Program-made: the position numbers and the translations under genes
Part shown: piece after piece, positions 43,011 to 56,064 of the stretch
Layout: each line of letters opens with the position of its first letter
Numbering within the stretch: the stretch's first letter is position 1
Origin: Amorphophallus konjac
Lineage: Eukaryota > Streptophyta > Magnoliopsida > Alismatales > Araceae
Direction: 5' to 3'
Assembly (NCBI GenBank): GCA_022559845.1
Contig: CM040118.1
Location: forward strand, 233,043,224-233,107,223
DNA length: 64,000 bases
Notes under the pieces: generated by a model
Seen by the model: the letters and a program-made list of their open reading frames with translations, nothing else
Database searches by the model: none
What the model was told of the DNA's origin: nothing

Positions 43011-44336
43011 ATGGCGTGACTGAGTTCTGGATCCAAGATTCACTGCGTCGACCCTTTCCCTCTATGGTGTCGACTCTGTCTATTAGCGATTCCCTCTTGA
43101 CCGCATTTTGATAATAGCAGTTCTTTAGTGATCGCGTTCTTCTATCTTGTGCCCTAACCCGAGGTTTGACCCAAGGGTTGGTTATACTCTGTTCTTAGAT
43201 GGTCCTTGATTTATCTGGAACTTAACATCTTGTTTTATAAGTCATTAATAAATTATGAAAATTTATGAATGTACCGTTATGCTGCCAGATTCCTTCCGTG
43301 GAATGACCTTGTCTTTAAATCATCCTTGATCTCATGATTTCATTTTGGTACGTTCTTACCTTGATATTGTTATCATGAAATTATTGTTGAAATTGACATT
43401 ATTGGCCGAAACTTTATTATATCTCATGAAAGTAACTTGATTTATAACTTGAAGATGCAAGAGCGGGCACGGACAGTGTCCAACGAATTGACACTAGCCC
43501 CCTTGGCGGATGACCGGAAACATACTATAAACCATGGGGTTGTTGACATCTAAAATATTACCGGGCAATAATTACGTGCCCGAAGGAGTCAATTGAAAGT
43601 CAACGATGGATCCACTTGGACCGCTGAAGCCTCAGGTCACCTTACAAGAAGTGTCGGGGACTCCACATTTCACTATCTCAGGGTAAAACATCTACCACAG
43701 CTCACTAAGGCAGTATAATGGTCAGAGCCAATGAACCGGCATCGAAGCAATCGTGTCGGGTATATCTCCACACCCCGTCTGGTCAGGACGAGAATGTAAC
43801 AAGTGTATCTCCACCTGGTAAAGAAGCCCCCTTGAGATGAAGAAATGCCCCTGGTTCCTCAGAATAGGGAGCCGAGGGCCAAATCAGCGGAAAACCCAGG
43901 TGAGCCGATCAGGATGCCCGAAGTGTCGAAGTGGTCCATAAGTGACCGAAAAGTGGTCCCATAAGGGTGAAAATCTCCAAATGGATGCCCGCTCAATGAA
44001 GATGCTTTGTACAAGCGTCAAGCAAGCCCAAAAGCACGATACCTAGTGCCAAAGGTGATATCAGCAAAAAACTCGGGAAGCCCGCTTAGCACACACGAAA
44101 TACTGGGACGGTCCATAAAGTGGCCATAGAAATGTCCAGTGTGGGCCAAAGTGCTTCAAGGGGTGGCCCTCCTAAGGAGGATGCTCCGCGTGTTTGCAGG
44201 GTGGAGTTGGCGGCACAAATCAGCATGGCGAATGCCAAATCAGGACAAAACCCAGGAAAACCGATATGGGTTCGACACGTGTCAGAAATCACCGGAAACC
44301 CCAAATCAAGGCTTCGAAGCATATTTCGGGGCCACT

Positions 44337-45915
44337 GTATGAACTCCGAGGCTACCCTAGATGACAAGCTCTCACCGGGTCATTTTCGGGGCAAAATGTC
44401 AAAATTACCAAAAATGCCCTTCATTGAGTCGGTGGCGCCAAAACGCGCCTTAGCTCTCTGATTCGGTTGCGTTTATCCTTTGAGTCGGTGGCGCCAAAAC
44501 GCTCCTTAGCGCTATGATTTGGTGGCGCTTATCCTCTGAGTCGGTGGCGCCCTTGGCGCGGCGGGCCGACGATTCGGTGGCGATGCCACCGACTCCCCTG
44601 CTCCCATTCGTCTATAAATAGGGCCCTTGGCCCTCGATCAAAAAAAGAGGGAGAGGAAGATAGACAAAGGGAACGAAGCAGAAACTGGAGCAGAACAATC
44701 CAGAGAAGGGAGAGGCGAAGAGTGGAAGAAGGTGGGGTTCCCATACGAGGGACTCGATTCCTTTGTATTCTCCGTTGTTTGATCCTTTTTCTTTCTTTGT
44801 TTTAGTTGTGCTCTCCAATCCTTTGATTATTGTACCTCCTGCTTATCTTCCTATGTAATTCCAGAGAAGAACGTAAAAAAGCTAAGCTTCTCGTATACTG
44901 TACATACTCTTTGATTGTTTCTCAATTTGCTCTGCTTTAGTGCTTTCTTTCGTTGAGTTTCTTTAGAGCCTCTCAACCTCCCCCCCCCCCCCCCCCTGAG
45001 CGTTAGGAGGCCCTCAGGGGCTAAAATCACAACGAATCCTGGGAGCGCTTGGCAAAAGGGGAATCATGATGGTTTATGGCAATGGCTTACGGCCACGCCC
45101 GACGGGGCGACAATAAATCCCTCCCCAGGGGCTATGATTTTCATCGATGGTATTATCGACTGATGCAGTTCGATTATCCATATATGTGGATGTTCGTGAA
45201 TGTGTGTTTACCCGCCACCGAGCGAAAGAATGAGCCACGAATAGGAGGCTGTCGGATGCCTTTTCACTCGTCCCATCAGTTGTAAGGGCATCGGTGTGCT
45301 CCCATATCTGCTGCAACGACAGTTTGTTTGTTTGCTCGGAAGTCGATGTATATCCCTTCTTGTGTTCGATGATTTGCCTTCAGAGGCCTCTATCCCCTCT
45401 CAAGCCCCCTTTACCCTGAGATAGGTACGAGTCACATCCACCGACTAGGATTGCCTGTTCTGAGCTTTGCCTTGTGGCGAATGACAACCTTCCTAGCTAT
45501 TTCTCCGGGACGCATTGATCTCACTTGATTACATCGGATTGTTTCTCAAGTTACATATGCCAGCCCACCACTGGGGAGGGGAATAACCCTACTTACCGTT
45601 TCTCTCATTCTGTCACACTCTCCTCACTCCGGGTTCCGGGGGGTCTGTCGCCCTATGACATGTTCCCCTGGAAGCCCCTTGCACGAGGTGAGACATAAAA
45701 TGCCATTTATTTGGCTATATTCTGACCCTTTATAACTCCAGTTTCCCCGGGATCATCACGAATCCTTAGTAGGCTGGCCCTCAGGATTCATAATGTGTTG
45801 ATCTTGGGTTCTAAGATAGCCCCATGTGGGGCTTCTCATTGGTTTATGGTTTAACACTGGTTTCCCCATGTGTTGATCCACTTGATTAGGGGAGCATTCC
45901 CTGTATTGAGAAAAT
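44337..45915 (+). repeat. Presumed gypsy LTR, left part
   Basis: A TTTCGGGGCCAC purine/GC-rich stretch precedes TGTATGAACTCC at about 44337. Inside are three exact 56-bp-spaced copies of GAGTCGGTGGCGCC (44426, 44482 and 44538), a TATA box (CTATAAATAGG, 44612-44622) and a poly-C tract (about 44979-44997). The sequence is interrupted after AAAAT by the minus-strand copia element and resumes at 56065. The left boundary is uncertain. No coding is seen. Confidence 0.4.
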
Positions 45916-48555
45916 TGATAGGTTAGCTAGGCCTGGATTCAGAGGGGGGTGAATGAATCCCTCTTATAAAAATTTCAATCAATTAAAACTACTAATTATG
46001 CCCAGTTAAAACTTGTGGAAAGGCAAAGATGCGGAAGCAATGTGGGCAGGTAATTAGCACGAACGGGATGCTCTCTACGAAGGACGAGAAGATGACAGAC
46101 AAACAAAATTTCAGAACTCTGTAGAATAGACTGATAATAAGAACAGACTTCACGAAACTCACATGAGACCTATATCAAACGTGCGGTATGCAAATGGAAC
46201 ACTCGCTAGATTGGAAGAACAAATTAATCGGCCTAAACATACATCTAGCGAGAGCAGATGAGACAATCAAACCACAGTGCACAAGGCAATTTTAAGGTGG
46301 TTCAGTCTGCAACCCGCAGACCTACGTCCACCCCACACTCCAACTAGAGTGTGGCTTCTGCTGATACACATCTTAACGGTTGGGCCTCACAGCTTGCTTA
46401 CATCCGCTGATGAATAGCTTGAATAGCTGGGCATTACAGTTCGCCAACCGCTGACTCACAGCTTGACCCGCTGGGCGTTACAGCTTAGCTGACCAGAAGA
46501 TACCACACCTCTGCAACCGCTGGGGCTTACAGCTTAACCTGTCCAGAGGAATCCTCCTCTGCCTGCTGAGCATCACAGCTTGCTCTGTTGACAAACAACT
46601 TGAAAGAAAAGTAAAATGAAAACAGACGACAAGAAGCAACAGTGATTGAAAGCTGTAAACAATGAAGTGCAGATGTGGCTCTCAAGGAGCTAACTGGCCT
46701 GGATTTGATCCACGGTCCAATAGAGCAAATCTTCAGTGAACTTCTTCTTCTCTTCAATCTCTCTCTTTCTTTCTCTTTTTCTTTCTTCTTCTTCTTCATT
46801 TCTTTTCTTCTCTGCTACTCTCTCTCTCTTTTTCTCTCTTGAACTCTCTCTTCTTCTGCTCTCCGATAATTCTTCTTGATCTTTCCCCGGGAGTGTCGTC
46901 TCTGATTGACTTGCAGAAGGGTGGCTTATATACTTCCTCAGACTGAAGATGCGCGCTCATGCCCTAGGCGTGTGGAGATAACACTCCCGCCTGGAAGCTT
47001 CAGGAGACCCTTTCCACTTGTCAGAATCTGGATGAATAAGGATCCACGTGGCAGCATCTATGAATGAGGATCATCATTGGATCACGTGCCCTTCTTAAGG
47101 AACACGAGCTGTTGACCTGTTGCATAGGTGACTTTTAGTTAAGTATAAAAGATGCACAGACCTTACCATAGCACCATGTATGGACCTAGGATGCATTATG
47201 CTAAGCATGCATATACTTGAACAGAAACAAGTATAAACTTGGGCTGGCTAGCAGGGACAAACAGGCATCGACTCTAGTATGCATGCAACGCAACTAGCAT
47301 TTACCTTAATGCAGTCAAACACACGATAGCACAGACATTGTATTTGATAAGCAGGAATCTACACCGAGAATGAATGTCCAAACAGAGCAATGCACTGACT
47401 TTGATGAATCATGCACGGACTTGATATGAGTGCAGAGCTAAGAGATGCACAGACTACGTGTGTTCATAAGCAATGAGTGCACTGACTTGGTGTGTGCAAA
47501 GTGCAGACACTTCACGGACGTAAAATGCCAAAACATATTTTGCATAGACTTTATGCAATCATGCACTGACATCATTTTGCATATGTAAGATGTGCACGAA
47601 CTTTGGGTATGCACGGTACAAAAAGACGCACAGACATGCCACCGATAAATGTACAGACTTTGTGTGCATAGTACAAAAGTTGCACCGAGTTGATGTGGAA
47701 TATATGCAAAGTATGCACAGGCTTATATGCTCGCAGCAACTAAAGTTGCACAGACCTGGTTAGTACAAGGTAAACTTGCACCGACTATGAGATTGCATGA
47801 TATGCAAGTTGCACCGAGTTCGATTTCACACAGGCCAAATGTGCACCGAGTTTTCTCTTTGCATGTGACAGAAAACATGCACCGACTTTGTTCATGCAAG
47901 AAAACATGCACCGAGTATGTATGCTTATATAAAACCTACACTGACTATGTATGTTCACAGCACAGCCAAAAACATGCACCGAGTATGGCTTGGCTTAAAC
48001 AAAGTATGCACCGAGTATGGTTTGACTTAGACAAAGTATGCACCGAGTGTGTATGTCTTAGACACAAACAAGACACTAAGTGAAATGCAGACTTGCACCG
48101 ACTTGGCATGAGCGAAAGGAAGAACATGCACCGACTAATGGCCAGCATGAACCACAATTATGATATGCACAAGCCTAGACAATTAACCCTACTCTGACTT
48201 AAGGTTCATGCAGTAAACATATGCACGGACTTAGCTTGTTCAAGATGAGAGTATGCACCAGGAAGACATGCAGTCTAAGCAAAACTCTGTACTGACCTTG
48301 TATATCACAAGGCAATACACATCATGCAACAAGACACGGTTTGCACTAAGTATATGTATGCATGCAGTAGCAAGATTATGCACTGACCTATGCGGGATGA
48401 AAACGTGCACTGAGAGCATATGCAAAACAAGCACTAGATCACTCATGCATTCTTATGTGGTGACTCATTATGTTGCTCTCATAAAAATAATGTGGTGACT
48501 CATTATGTTGCTATCATCAAAACATCACCATCATTAGAGCACAAGGGAGACAACA
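45916..48555 (-). repeat. 3' LTR of the minus-strand copia element
   Basis: This 2640-bp copy reads TGATAGGTTAGC to GGGAGACAACA on the plus strand. It has a minus-strand TATA (GTATATAAG, 46925-46933) and a CT-rich tract at 46740-46860. Between 47683 and 48134 there are at least eleven GCACCGA words in an irregular array with many GCACAGAC/GCACTGAC variants. Confidence 0.92.
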
Positions 48556-48570
48556 ATCTCCCCCTTTTTG
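48556..48570 (-). promoter_or_regulatory. Polypurine tract of the minus-strand copia element
   Basis: CAAAAAGGGGGAGAT on the minus strand directly precedes the 3' LTR (TGTTGTCTCCC). A second tract, CAAAGGGGGAGAA, lies at about 48632-48644. Confidence 0.85.
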
Positions 48571-50872
48571 ATGATGACAACACAATGACAAAATGAGTCA
48601 CACTGATGAGTCATATTGACTCGTCAAACTATTCTCCCCCTTTGACATAATAAAAAAGGAGATGGTTTCCGAGAGAAAAGATAAGCAACAAGAGCATGAA
48701 TACATAGACTAGTCTCCCCCATAAATTCAGCATACAGAGACTGAAGCAATGCCTATTGTAATAAAGTCCCCCCCCCTTTATCAACATGCATGCAGAGCTA
48801 CTCTCCCCTTAAAACATATAATAACCAGAGCTCCCCCTGAGAACATGAGGGAAAACAAAGATGCTCGCACAAGATGTATCTACAGGAATTAACTCAGGTA
48901 ACCACCACCACAAGAATTCTCAAGCAAGATTGGTTGTGGCACCTTACATTAGTGTATACATAATAATGCAGGTGGAAGGCCCACAGAACCAGAACCGGTT
49001 ACATGAGTCATTCCTCAGGGTTACAGAAACAAGATGGAAGATTCCAACAGTGTGGAGAGTTAAACTGATGATGTAAATGAAGTAGATGTAGTCAAGGGCA
49101 GGGGTAAGTAATAGCAAACAAGGCACATGATCTCCAACAGGTGAGTAAGCATAATGATTAAGTTGTCATAGGTGAACCTGATCAAAAGAAATTGTGAGGC
49201 AGTTACCACAGTAATAAGTCCTCACAAGGAAAGACTCTCCTATCATAGGGGGTTATGAATTAATCTACATGACCCAGCTGGTTTAAATCTTATGTATACC
49301 AAATTTGACAAGAAAACTCAATACTTATATCAGAATCTTTGTTTTAATAAACCTGAACTAGCGAATCATGCCGAACACAAGATCAACCACCTTCCATCTT
49401 ACACAAATGAACTCAATGACCACTTTGAGAGTTACATAGTATAGTATCAAAATTAAACACACTTAGAGAAATGTGAGTTGACAACTTTTGCAAGAAATTT
49501 TCTTTCAATAAGCACAATATTCCCTGAGCAATTTAAGTTGATCAACACCTTTTTACATGAGGCACAACACGTCTTAGGTGAAGTGACCCAGTTACTCAGT
49601 GTGATGACTGTCATTGCCTCTCAACTTTGAGAACAGAGTTAGCAATAGGAGTGTCTTTTTATATGAGGAGACACCTTGATCAGAGGCCGGACTCCCCAGT
49701 TACTCAACACAAACATGCCATTGCTCTGTCAGATTTTCAATACATTTTTACCATATATAACTATGGAACTTCATGACATAGGTTTACTCTATTTCATTGA
49801 TAGAGAACCCAGTTTCTCAGTTACCAAGTCATTACTCCGAATACAATTTTTCCTTTTAGTCAACATTTTTCAAGTTAATGTTTAAAAACAATGCTATCTC
49901 TATGTATCTCTACCAAAGAAGCCTTGATGACAAATTTTCAGGTTTCAGATTAGTGAATCTAGAGTTTTCATGACACAGGTGATTAAAATTTATTAAAACT
50001 TAACATTTAGATATTTTCAAATCATTCAAGAGTAAATTTAAGAATACATTAAACTTATGTCAGTCTGAATCAATGGTCATTCTTAAACCTGTATGATAGG
50101 AATTTCTTTTACCTTTTTCAGACTAATAACATGGTACACAACTTGAATTTCTTAGACCAGTTCAATCAAAGTAGCTGAACAACTTATTATCACTAGAGCA
50201 AAAATGGATCAGTCACACCAGCTAAAGAGAATGTGAGGGATGATGGTAAGCTGGCAGTGCAACAAATAGCAAGGGAAGAGTATCAAAGTTGTGCTGGATT
50301 AAATTCTGTAGCTGAGTCTGGAATGCAGACAGATCAGCTTGTCTAGAGGAGAATAGCAGAAAATTTAGGTTATCCACTAGAGAGTAGTAGAGTGATTCAA
50401 ATAACTAAACAGGAGGGATTCAGGAAGTGAGGAACAAATGAATCTGACAAATCTCCCCCTGTCTAGATGCAGTGAAGTTAATCATGAGCATCAATAACAT
50501 CAAACTTAACCAGTCAAACTCCCCCTGACTAAGTGCATGATATACAGTGAAAGTATAGCACATGGTCTTAAAATTTATGTTTAAGAGAAAATCATGCAGT
50601 TCAATCGAAGGGAAAGACTATCAAAAGCATCAGGTTCATTTCAAGTTTTCAGAGGATTTCAATTAAGCATGAATCAAATCAACATGAAATTCAAACCTTT
50701 CAAACTCACAAATTCAGAAGATGGAATTTAAATAGAGTGTTCAGAACTGACCTGAAGCATAGGATCCTGGGGTTTTCATTTTGAGTGCCTTGGCTTATTA
50801 ACCCCCTTTCATTCATTCCAAGGCACACCTGTAGCAAAATAATCATTTCGATCTTGCAGGAACCCAAGCCGC
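48571..50872 (-). other. Non-coding 3' half of the minus-strand copia internal region
   Basis: This stands in the place of pol; no pol motif is seen. Several purine tracts occur (minus strand AGGGGGAG near 48831, 50453 and 50519). ACTGAGTAACTGGG occurs at 49587-49600, with a variant at 49694-49710 and a diverged one near 49808-49822. The unit at 49650-49710 matches the units at 33615 and 33813 beyond the core motif. Confidence 0.6.
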
Positions 50873-53224
50873 CTAGGGTCCTGTATTAGCCCTAACATGT
50901 GTTCTAAACAATCTTTTAGCAACATTGTCATCAAAATCCATCAAATAACAATTAGTCATGGAATGTCCAATTCTACCATAATATCTGCATAAGACAGTAG
51001 ATTTTCTGATCCTATGATGCATATCAACAGCAGCTTGAGACCTATGAGTGTGAGCATGAAGTTTCCTGCTGTTCACATAGACATTTTGTTTCTTATTGTC
51101 TGACAACCAACATTCCGCAGACTTGTGACCTGACTTGCCACAGTTAAAACATAGAAAATTCACAGGTCTTTTGGTAGAGAATTTGAAAAATTTGTCATTA
51201 ACATGGCCTCCTTGGACATGCCAACAATCCTTGACTGTATGGCCATACTTCCCACACTCGAAGCACCTTAGGTGCTTGCCTCTTAAGTCATTGTTTCCCC
51301 ATGAAGACCCAAGCCAGCACTCAACAGCTTTATGACCACGTTTGTTACAGTTATAATAGATGATGTGTTGGTTTGAAGCACACGTGTTTCTTTTGGGGTC
51401 ATGATGATGATTTGTAAAAGATTTATCATGCATCATATCATCATTTTCATTACACTGCAGTCATCCATATAATGACCATGCCTACCACAGTAATGACATG
51501 ACACCTGTGATTTCCTGGCGGCATGGTTACTAACAGACTGACTAGATGCATGTGAATGAGTACATGACGCATGAGCACTGTGCATTGACCCTTCAAATTC
51601 AACTGAGCTAGCAGATTTTAGGTCATGAACCGGAACAATCTTTACCTTCTTCGTTTGACCCTTCTCTTTCAATTTCTGATTATTCTTAATAATTTTTGTT
51701 TGTTTTTCATTTTTCTGGGCCTTGAACTGAAATACAGATGATGAAGGTGATTTCTGATTTTTATTTTGTTTCGGGGATTGATTTGTTGTACCAGCTACAT
51801 CAGAATTTTGCACGAAAGTGGTGTATAGCTGGTTTCTAATAGTTTCCTTGACATCATAACTACAACTTATCCCCTTTCTTAAATTATCATCCTCACCTTT
51901 CATGACAGCTTTCATTTTTCCTTTATTTTTAGTAGACTCGGATGCTGAGTTTTCCAGATCATGAATTTTATTTTCCAAAGAAGCAATGTGAAGTTCATAA
52001 TTGGCTATCTCCTGTTCACTACAATTAACGCATTCGCTTAGAACTTTGTTTGCAGTTTTATACTTCTCAATTTCTTGTTCTAGATTGCTCAAAATTTTTG
52101 ATTCTTCATCACAGACAATTTTTCCCTTTTCTACGGTGAGAAGTTTTTCGGACATACCAGTGTTTAACCATTTTAATTTTTCAACTTCAACTTTTAGTTC
52201 AATGTTTTCTTTGGTCAGCTTCTTAATTTCTTCACCACTGGATACAGACTCTAGTCTTTCAATTAATTCTTCTTCTCTTTCCTCCACTTTAATTTTCTCA
52301 GCAAGCAGATTTATGTGATCCTCTTTAGATGAAGCAATCAATTTATTCAGCCATTCATTCTCACCATAAAGATCTTCATTGCATTCTTTTAGCAGAGAAC
52401 AAGTGCTGCAAGCAGATTTTTCAATTGAGATATGTGAATTTTCCTTGTTAAAATCTTTTATTCTATCAGCAAGTTTTTTATTGTTCTCATGTAATTCACT
52501 GTTCTCAACTCTCAATTTTTTCAGTTAGGAATTAATCTTTTCCAACTCTTCCAGTTTCATCAGATGTTCATCGCTTTTTATCTTCAGCTGGTTTTCCAAT
52601 TTTGAAACATCATTAGCAAATTTTTGGTTTTCATTTTTCAACAGACATATTTGTTTCATGTTGGAGTGAACTTCAGAAAGACAAGCATCATATGATTGAT
52701 TTATTTTTAAGCAATTTTCACATGATGAACTCAAATCATTTTTATCAATTTTCTTTTTCATCTTCTTATGCTGTTTTCTTAAATGGTCATGAGACTCAAG
52801 CAACTCATGGTATGCAGCAATCCAATCATCCAAGGTATAGTTCTCGAATATATTTACCTGATTATCGTCATGTTCTTCATCTTGATTGCTGCTATGTTCA
52901 CTTCCTTGAGCCATCATGCATCGGTTATCATTTTTTGCAGCTGCCATCCTTTAGTTTGTTCAACATTTCTCTGGCAGACCTGCCAGATGAGACACATGAG
53001 ATTAGTGCTCTGTCAATTGATGCTTTTATCAAGTTCAATGCTCTAGAATTGATGGAGTTTTTCAATTTATCCTTCTCGGTCTATTTGAATTTATCTCTCG
53101 ATAATTTGTGTGGACCGTGAGTCATTACCTTCCAAAGATCAGGATTGGTTGTCCTTACATACTGATGCAACTTTTCCAGCCATAGATCAAAATCATCACC
53201 TCTGAAGATCGGTGGATGAGCCAT
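50873..53224 (-). pseudogene. Copia gag with coiled coil and five CCHC knuckles, broken
   Basis: The ATG at 53224 opens a copia gag N-terminus (PPIFRGDDFDLWLEKLHQY, LWKVMTHGPHKL). An in-frame TAG at 53081-53083 and a frameshift near 52960 precede the next part, CMMAQGSEHSSN, with the second half of the capsid domain missing. A coiled coil runs to about 51900, crossed by one TAA (52525-52527). The knuckles follow: CHYCGRHGHYMDDC, then after a frameshift at about 51435 YNCNKRGHKAVEC (first Cys changed to Tyr), CFECGKYGHTVKDC, CFNCGKSGHKSAEC and CRYYGRIGHSMTNC (second Cys changed to Tyr). Apart from two stops and two frameshifts the text is well preserved. It would act in RNA packaging and particle assembly. 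Confidence 0.82.
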
Positions 53225-53405
53225 CGAGAAATGACTTGATCAATTGAAGGAGATGAGAAAAGCACCGGAATCAACAGAGGTACAGCAAGACACCAACTCA
53301 GTGAGACTGAAGCACCGGAAACAATAAAACCAGACCCACTATGAAATGCACCACGGAAGTAGCCGGATCCTCTATAGATCGTTAGATCTGAATGCACAGA
53401 GACCC

Positions 53406-53417
53406 GCTCTGATACCA
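53406..53417 (-). promoter_or_regulatory. Primer-binding site (initiator tRNA-Met) of the minus-strand copia element
   Basis: TGGTATCAGAGC on the minus strand, two bases from the 5' LTR. Confidence 0.9.
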
Positions 53418-53419
53418 AC

Positions 53420-56059
53420 TGATAGGTTAGCTAGGCCCGGATTCAGAGGGGGGGTGAATGAATCCCTCTTATAAAAATTTCAATCAATTAAAACTACTAA
53501 TTACGCCCAGTTAAAACTTGTGGAAAGGCAAAGACGCGGAAGCAATATGGGCAGGTAATTAGCACGAACTGGATGCTCTCTACGAAGGATGAGAAGATGA
53601 CAGACAAACAAAATTTTAGAACTCTGCATAATAGACTGATAATAAGAACAGACTTCACGAAACTCACACGAGACCTATATCAAACGTGCGGTATGCAAAT
53701 GGAACACTCACTAGATTGGAAGAACAAATTAATCGGCCTAAACATACATCTAACGAGAGCAGATGAGACAATCAAATCACAGTGCACAAGGTAATTTTAA
53801 GGTGGTTCAGTCTGCAACCCGCAGACCTACGTCCACCCTACACTCCAACAAGAGTGTGGCTTCCGCTGATACATAGCTTAGCGGCTGGGCCTCACAGCTT
53901 TCCTACATCTGCTAACGAATAGCTTGAACAGCTGGGCATTACAGCTTCGCCAACCGCTGACTCACAGCTTGACCCGCTGGGCGTTACACCTTAGCCGAAA
54001 AGAGGATACCACACCTCTGCAACCGCTGGGGCTTACAGCTTAACCCGTCCAGAGGAATCCTCCTCTGCCCGCTGAGCATCACAGCTTGCTCTGCTGACAA
54101 ATAGCTTGAAAGAAAAGTAAAATGAAAATAGATGACAAGAAGCAACAGTGACTGAAAGCTGTAAATAATGAAGTGCAGATGTGGCTCTCAAGGAGCTGAC
54201 TGGCCTGGATTTGATCCACGGTCCAGTAGAGCAAATCTTCAGTGAACTTTATCTTCTCTTCAATCTCTCTCTTTCTTTCTCTTTTTCTTTCTTCTTCTTC
54301 TTCGTTTCTTTTCTTCTCTGCTACTCTCTCTCTCTTTTTCTCTCTTGAACTCTCTCTTCTTCTGCTCTCTGATAATTCTTCTTGATCTTTCCCCGGGAGT
54401 GTCGTCTCTGATTGACTTGCAGAAGGGTGGCTTATATACTTCCTTAGACTGAAGATGCGCGCTCATGCCCTAGGCGTGTGGAGATAACACTCCCGCCTGG
54501 AAGCTTCAGGAGACCATTTCCACTTGTCAGAATCTGGATGAATAAGGATCCACGTGGCAGCATCTATGAATGAGGATCATCATTGGATCACGTGCCCTTC
54601 TTAAGGAACACGAGCTGTTGACCTGTTGCATAGGTGACTTTTAGTTAAGTATACAAGATGCACAGACCTTACCATAGCACCATGTATGGACCTGGGATGC
54701 CTTATGCTAAGCATGCATATACTTGAACAAAAACAAGTATAAACTTGGGGTGGCTAGCAGGGACAAACAGGCATCGACTCTAGTATGCATGTAACGCAAC
54801 TAGCATTTACCTTAATGCAGTCAAACACACGATAGAACAGACATTGTATTTGATAAGCAGGAATCTACACCAAGAATGAATGTCCAAACATAGCAATGCA
54901 CTGACTTTGATGAATCATGGACGGACTTGATATGAGTGCAGAGCTAAGAGATGCACAGACTACGTGTGTGCATAAGCAATGAATGCACCGACTTGGTGTG
55001 TGCAAAGTGTAGACACTTCACGGACGTAACATGCCAAAACCTATCTTGCACAGACTTTATGCAATCATGCACTGACATCATTTTGCATATGTAAGATGTG
55101 CACAAACTTTGGGTATGCACGGTACAAAAAGACGCACAGACATGCCACCGAAGAATGTACCGACCTTGTGTGCATACTATAAAAGTTGCACCAACTTGAT
55201 GTGGAATATATGCGAAGTATGCACATGCTTATATGCTCGTAGCAACTAAAGTTGCACAGACCTGGTTAGTACAAGGTAAACTTGCACCGACTATGAGATT
55301 GCATGATATGCAAGATGCACCGAGTTCGATTTCACACAGGCCAAATGTGCACCGACTTTTTTCTTTGTGACAGAAAACATGCACCGACTTTGTTCATGCA
55401 AGAAAACATGCACCGAGTATGTATGCTTATGTAAAATCTGCACTGACTATGTATGTTCGCAGCACAGCCAAAAACATGCACCGAGTATGGCTTGGCTTGA
55501 ACAAAGTATGCACCGAGTATGGTTTGACTTAGACAAAGTATGCACCGAGTGTGTATGCCTTAGACACAAACAAGACACTAAGTGAAATGCAGACTTGCAT
55601 CGACTTGGCATGAGCGAAAGGAAGAATATGCACCGACTAATGGCCAGCATGAACCACAATTATGATATGCACAGTCCTAGACAATTAACCTTGCTCTGAC
55701 TTAAGGTTCATGCAGTAAACATATGCACGGACTTAGCTTGTTCAAGATGAGAGTATGCACCAGGAAGACATGCGGTCTAAGCAAAACTCTGTACTGACCT
55801 TGTATATCACAAGGCAATACACATCATGCAACAAGACACGGTTTGCACTAAGTATATGTATGCATGTAGTAGCAAGATTATGCACTGACCTATGCGGGAT
55901 GAAAACGTGCACCGAGAGCATATGCAGAACAAGCACTAGATCACTCATGCATTCTTATGTGGTGACTCATTATGTTGCTCTCATCAAAATAATGTGGTGA
56001 CTCATTATGTTGCTCTCATCAAAACATCACACCATCATTAGAGCATAAGGGACACAACA
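53420..56059 (-). repeat. 5' LTR of the minus-strand copia element
   Basis: This 2640-bp copy is collinear with 45916-48555. The minus-strand TATA lies at 54431-54439. The GCACCGA array is repeated at about 55180-55650. Confidence 0.92.
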
Positions 56060-56064
56060 AAAAT

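Larger units (their letters stand above)
40369..44336 (+). repeat. LTR-like sequence, family A copy 1, with Cassandra inserted
   Basis: The start (ACGCCCGAGAATATTC) and the first roughly 700 bases match 63204-64000 in order: AT-rich stretch, 'aagcccatta' words, a GCGGTCTATCG segment, then CTATAAATAGG (40903-40913 here, 63740-63750 there). The length and right end are not resolved. Inside are two related leader segments (about 41047-41105 and 41896-41960, both with TTTCTACGCAGA) that flank the Cassandra element, and hairpin motifs at 42338-43010. No coding region is recognisable. From about 43450 the sequence changes character and may belong to something else. Confidence 0.45.
45916..56059 (-). 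mobile_element. SIRE-like Ty1/copia element, minus strand, gag-only
   Basis: This 10,144-bp element is flanked by a perfect AAAAT duplication (45911-45915 and 56060-56064). LTRs at 45916-48555 and 53420-56059 are both exactly 2640 bp. On the minus strand the order is LTR, Met primer site, gag with coiled coil and five CCHC knuckles, 2.3 kb of non-coding DNA, polypurine tract, LTR. There is no pol. The layout and several motifs are the same as in the plus-strand copia element, but the LTRs differ in sequence, so they are two families of one lineage. Confidence 0.88.

Noticed and set aside
54260..54466. Arg/Lys/Glu-rich minus-strand frame
   Set aside because: Produced by the CT-rich simple sequence in the LTR; the same tract recurs at 46740-46860.
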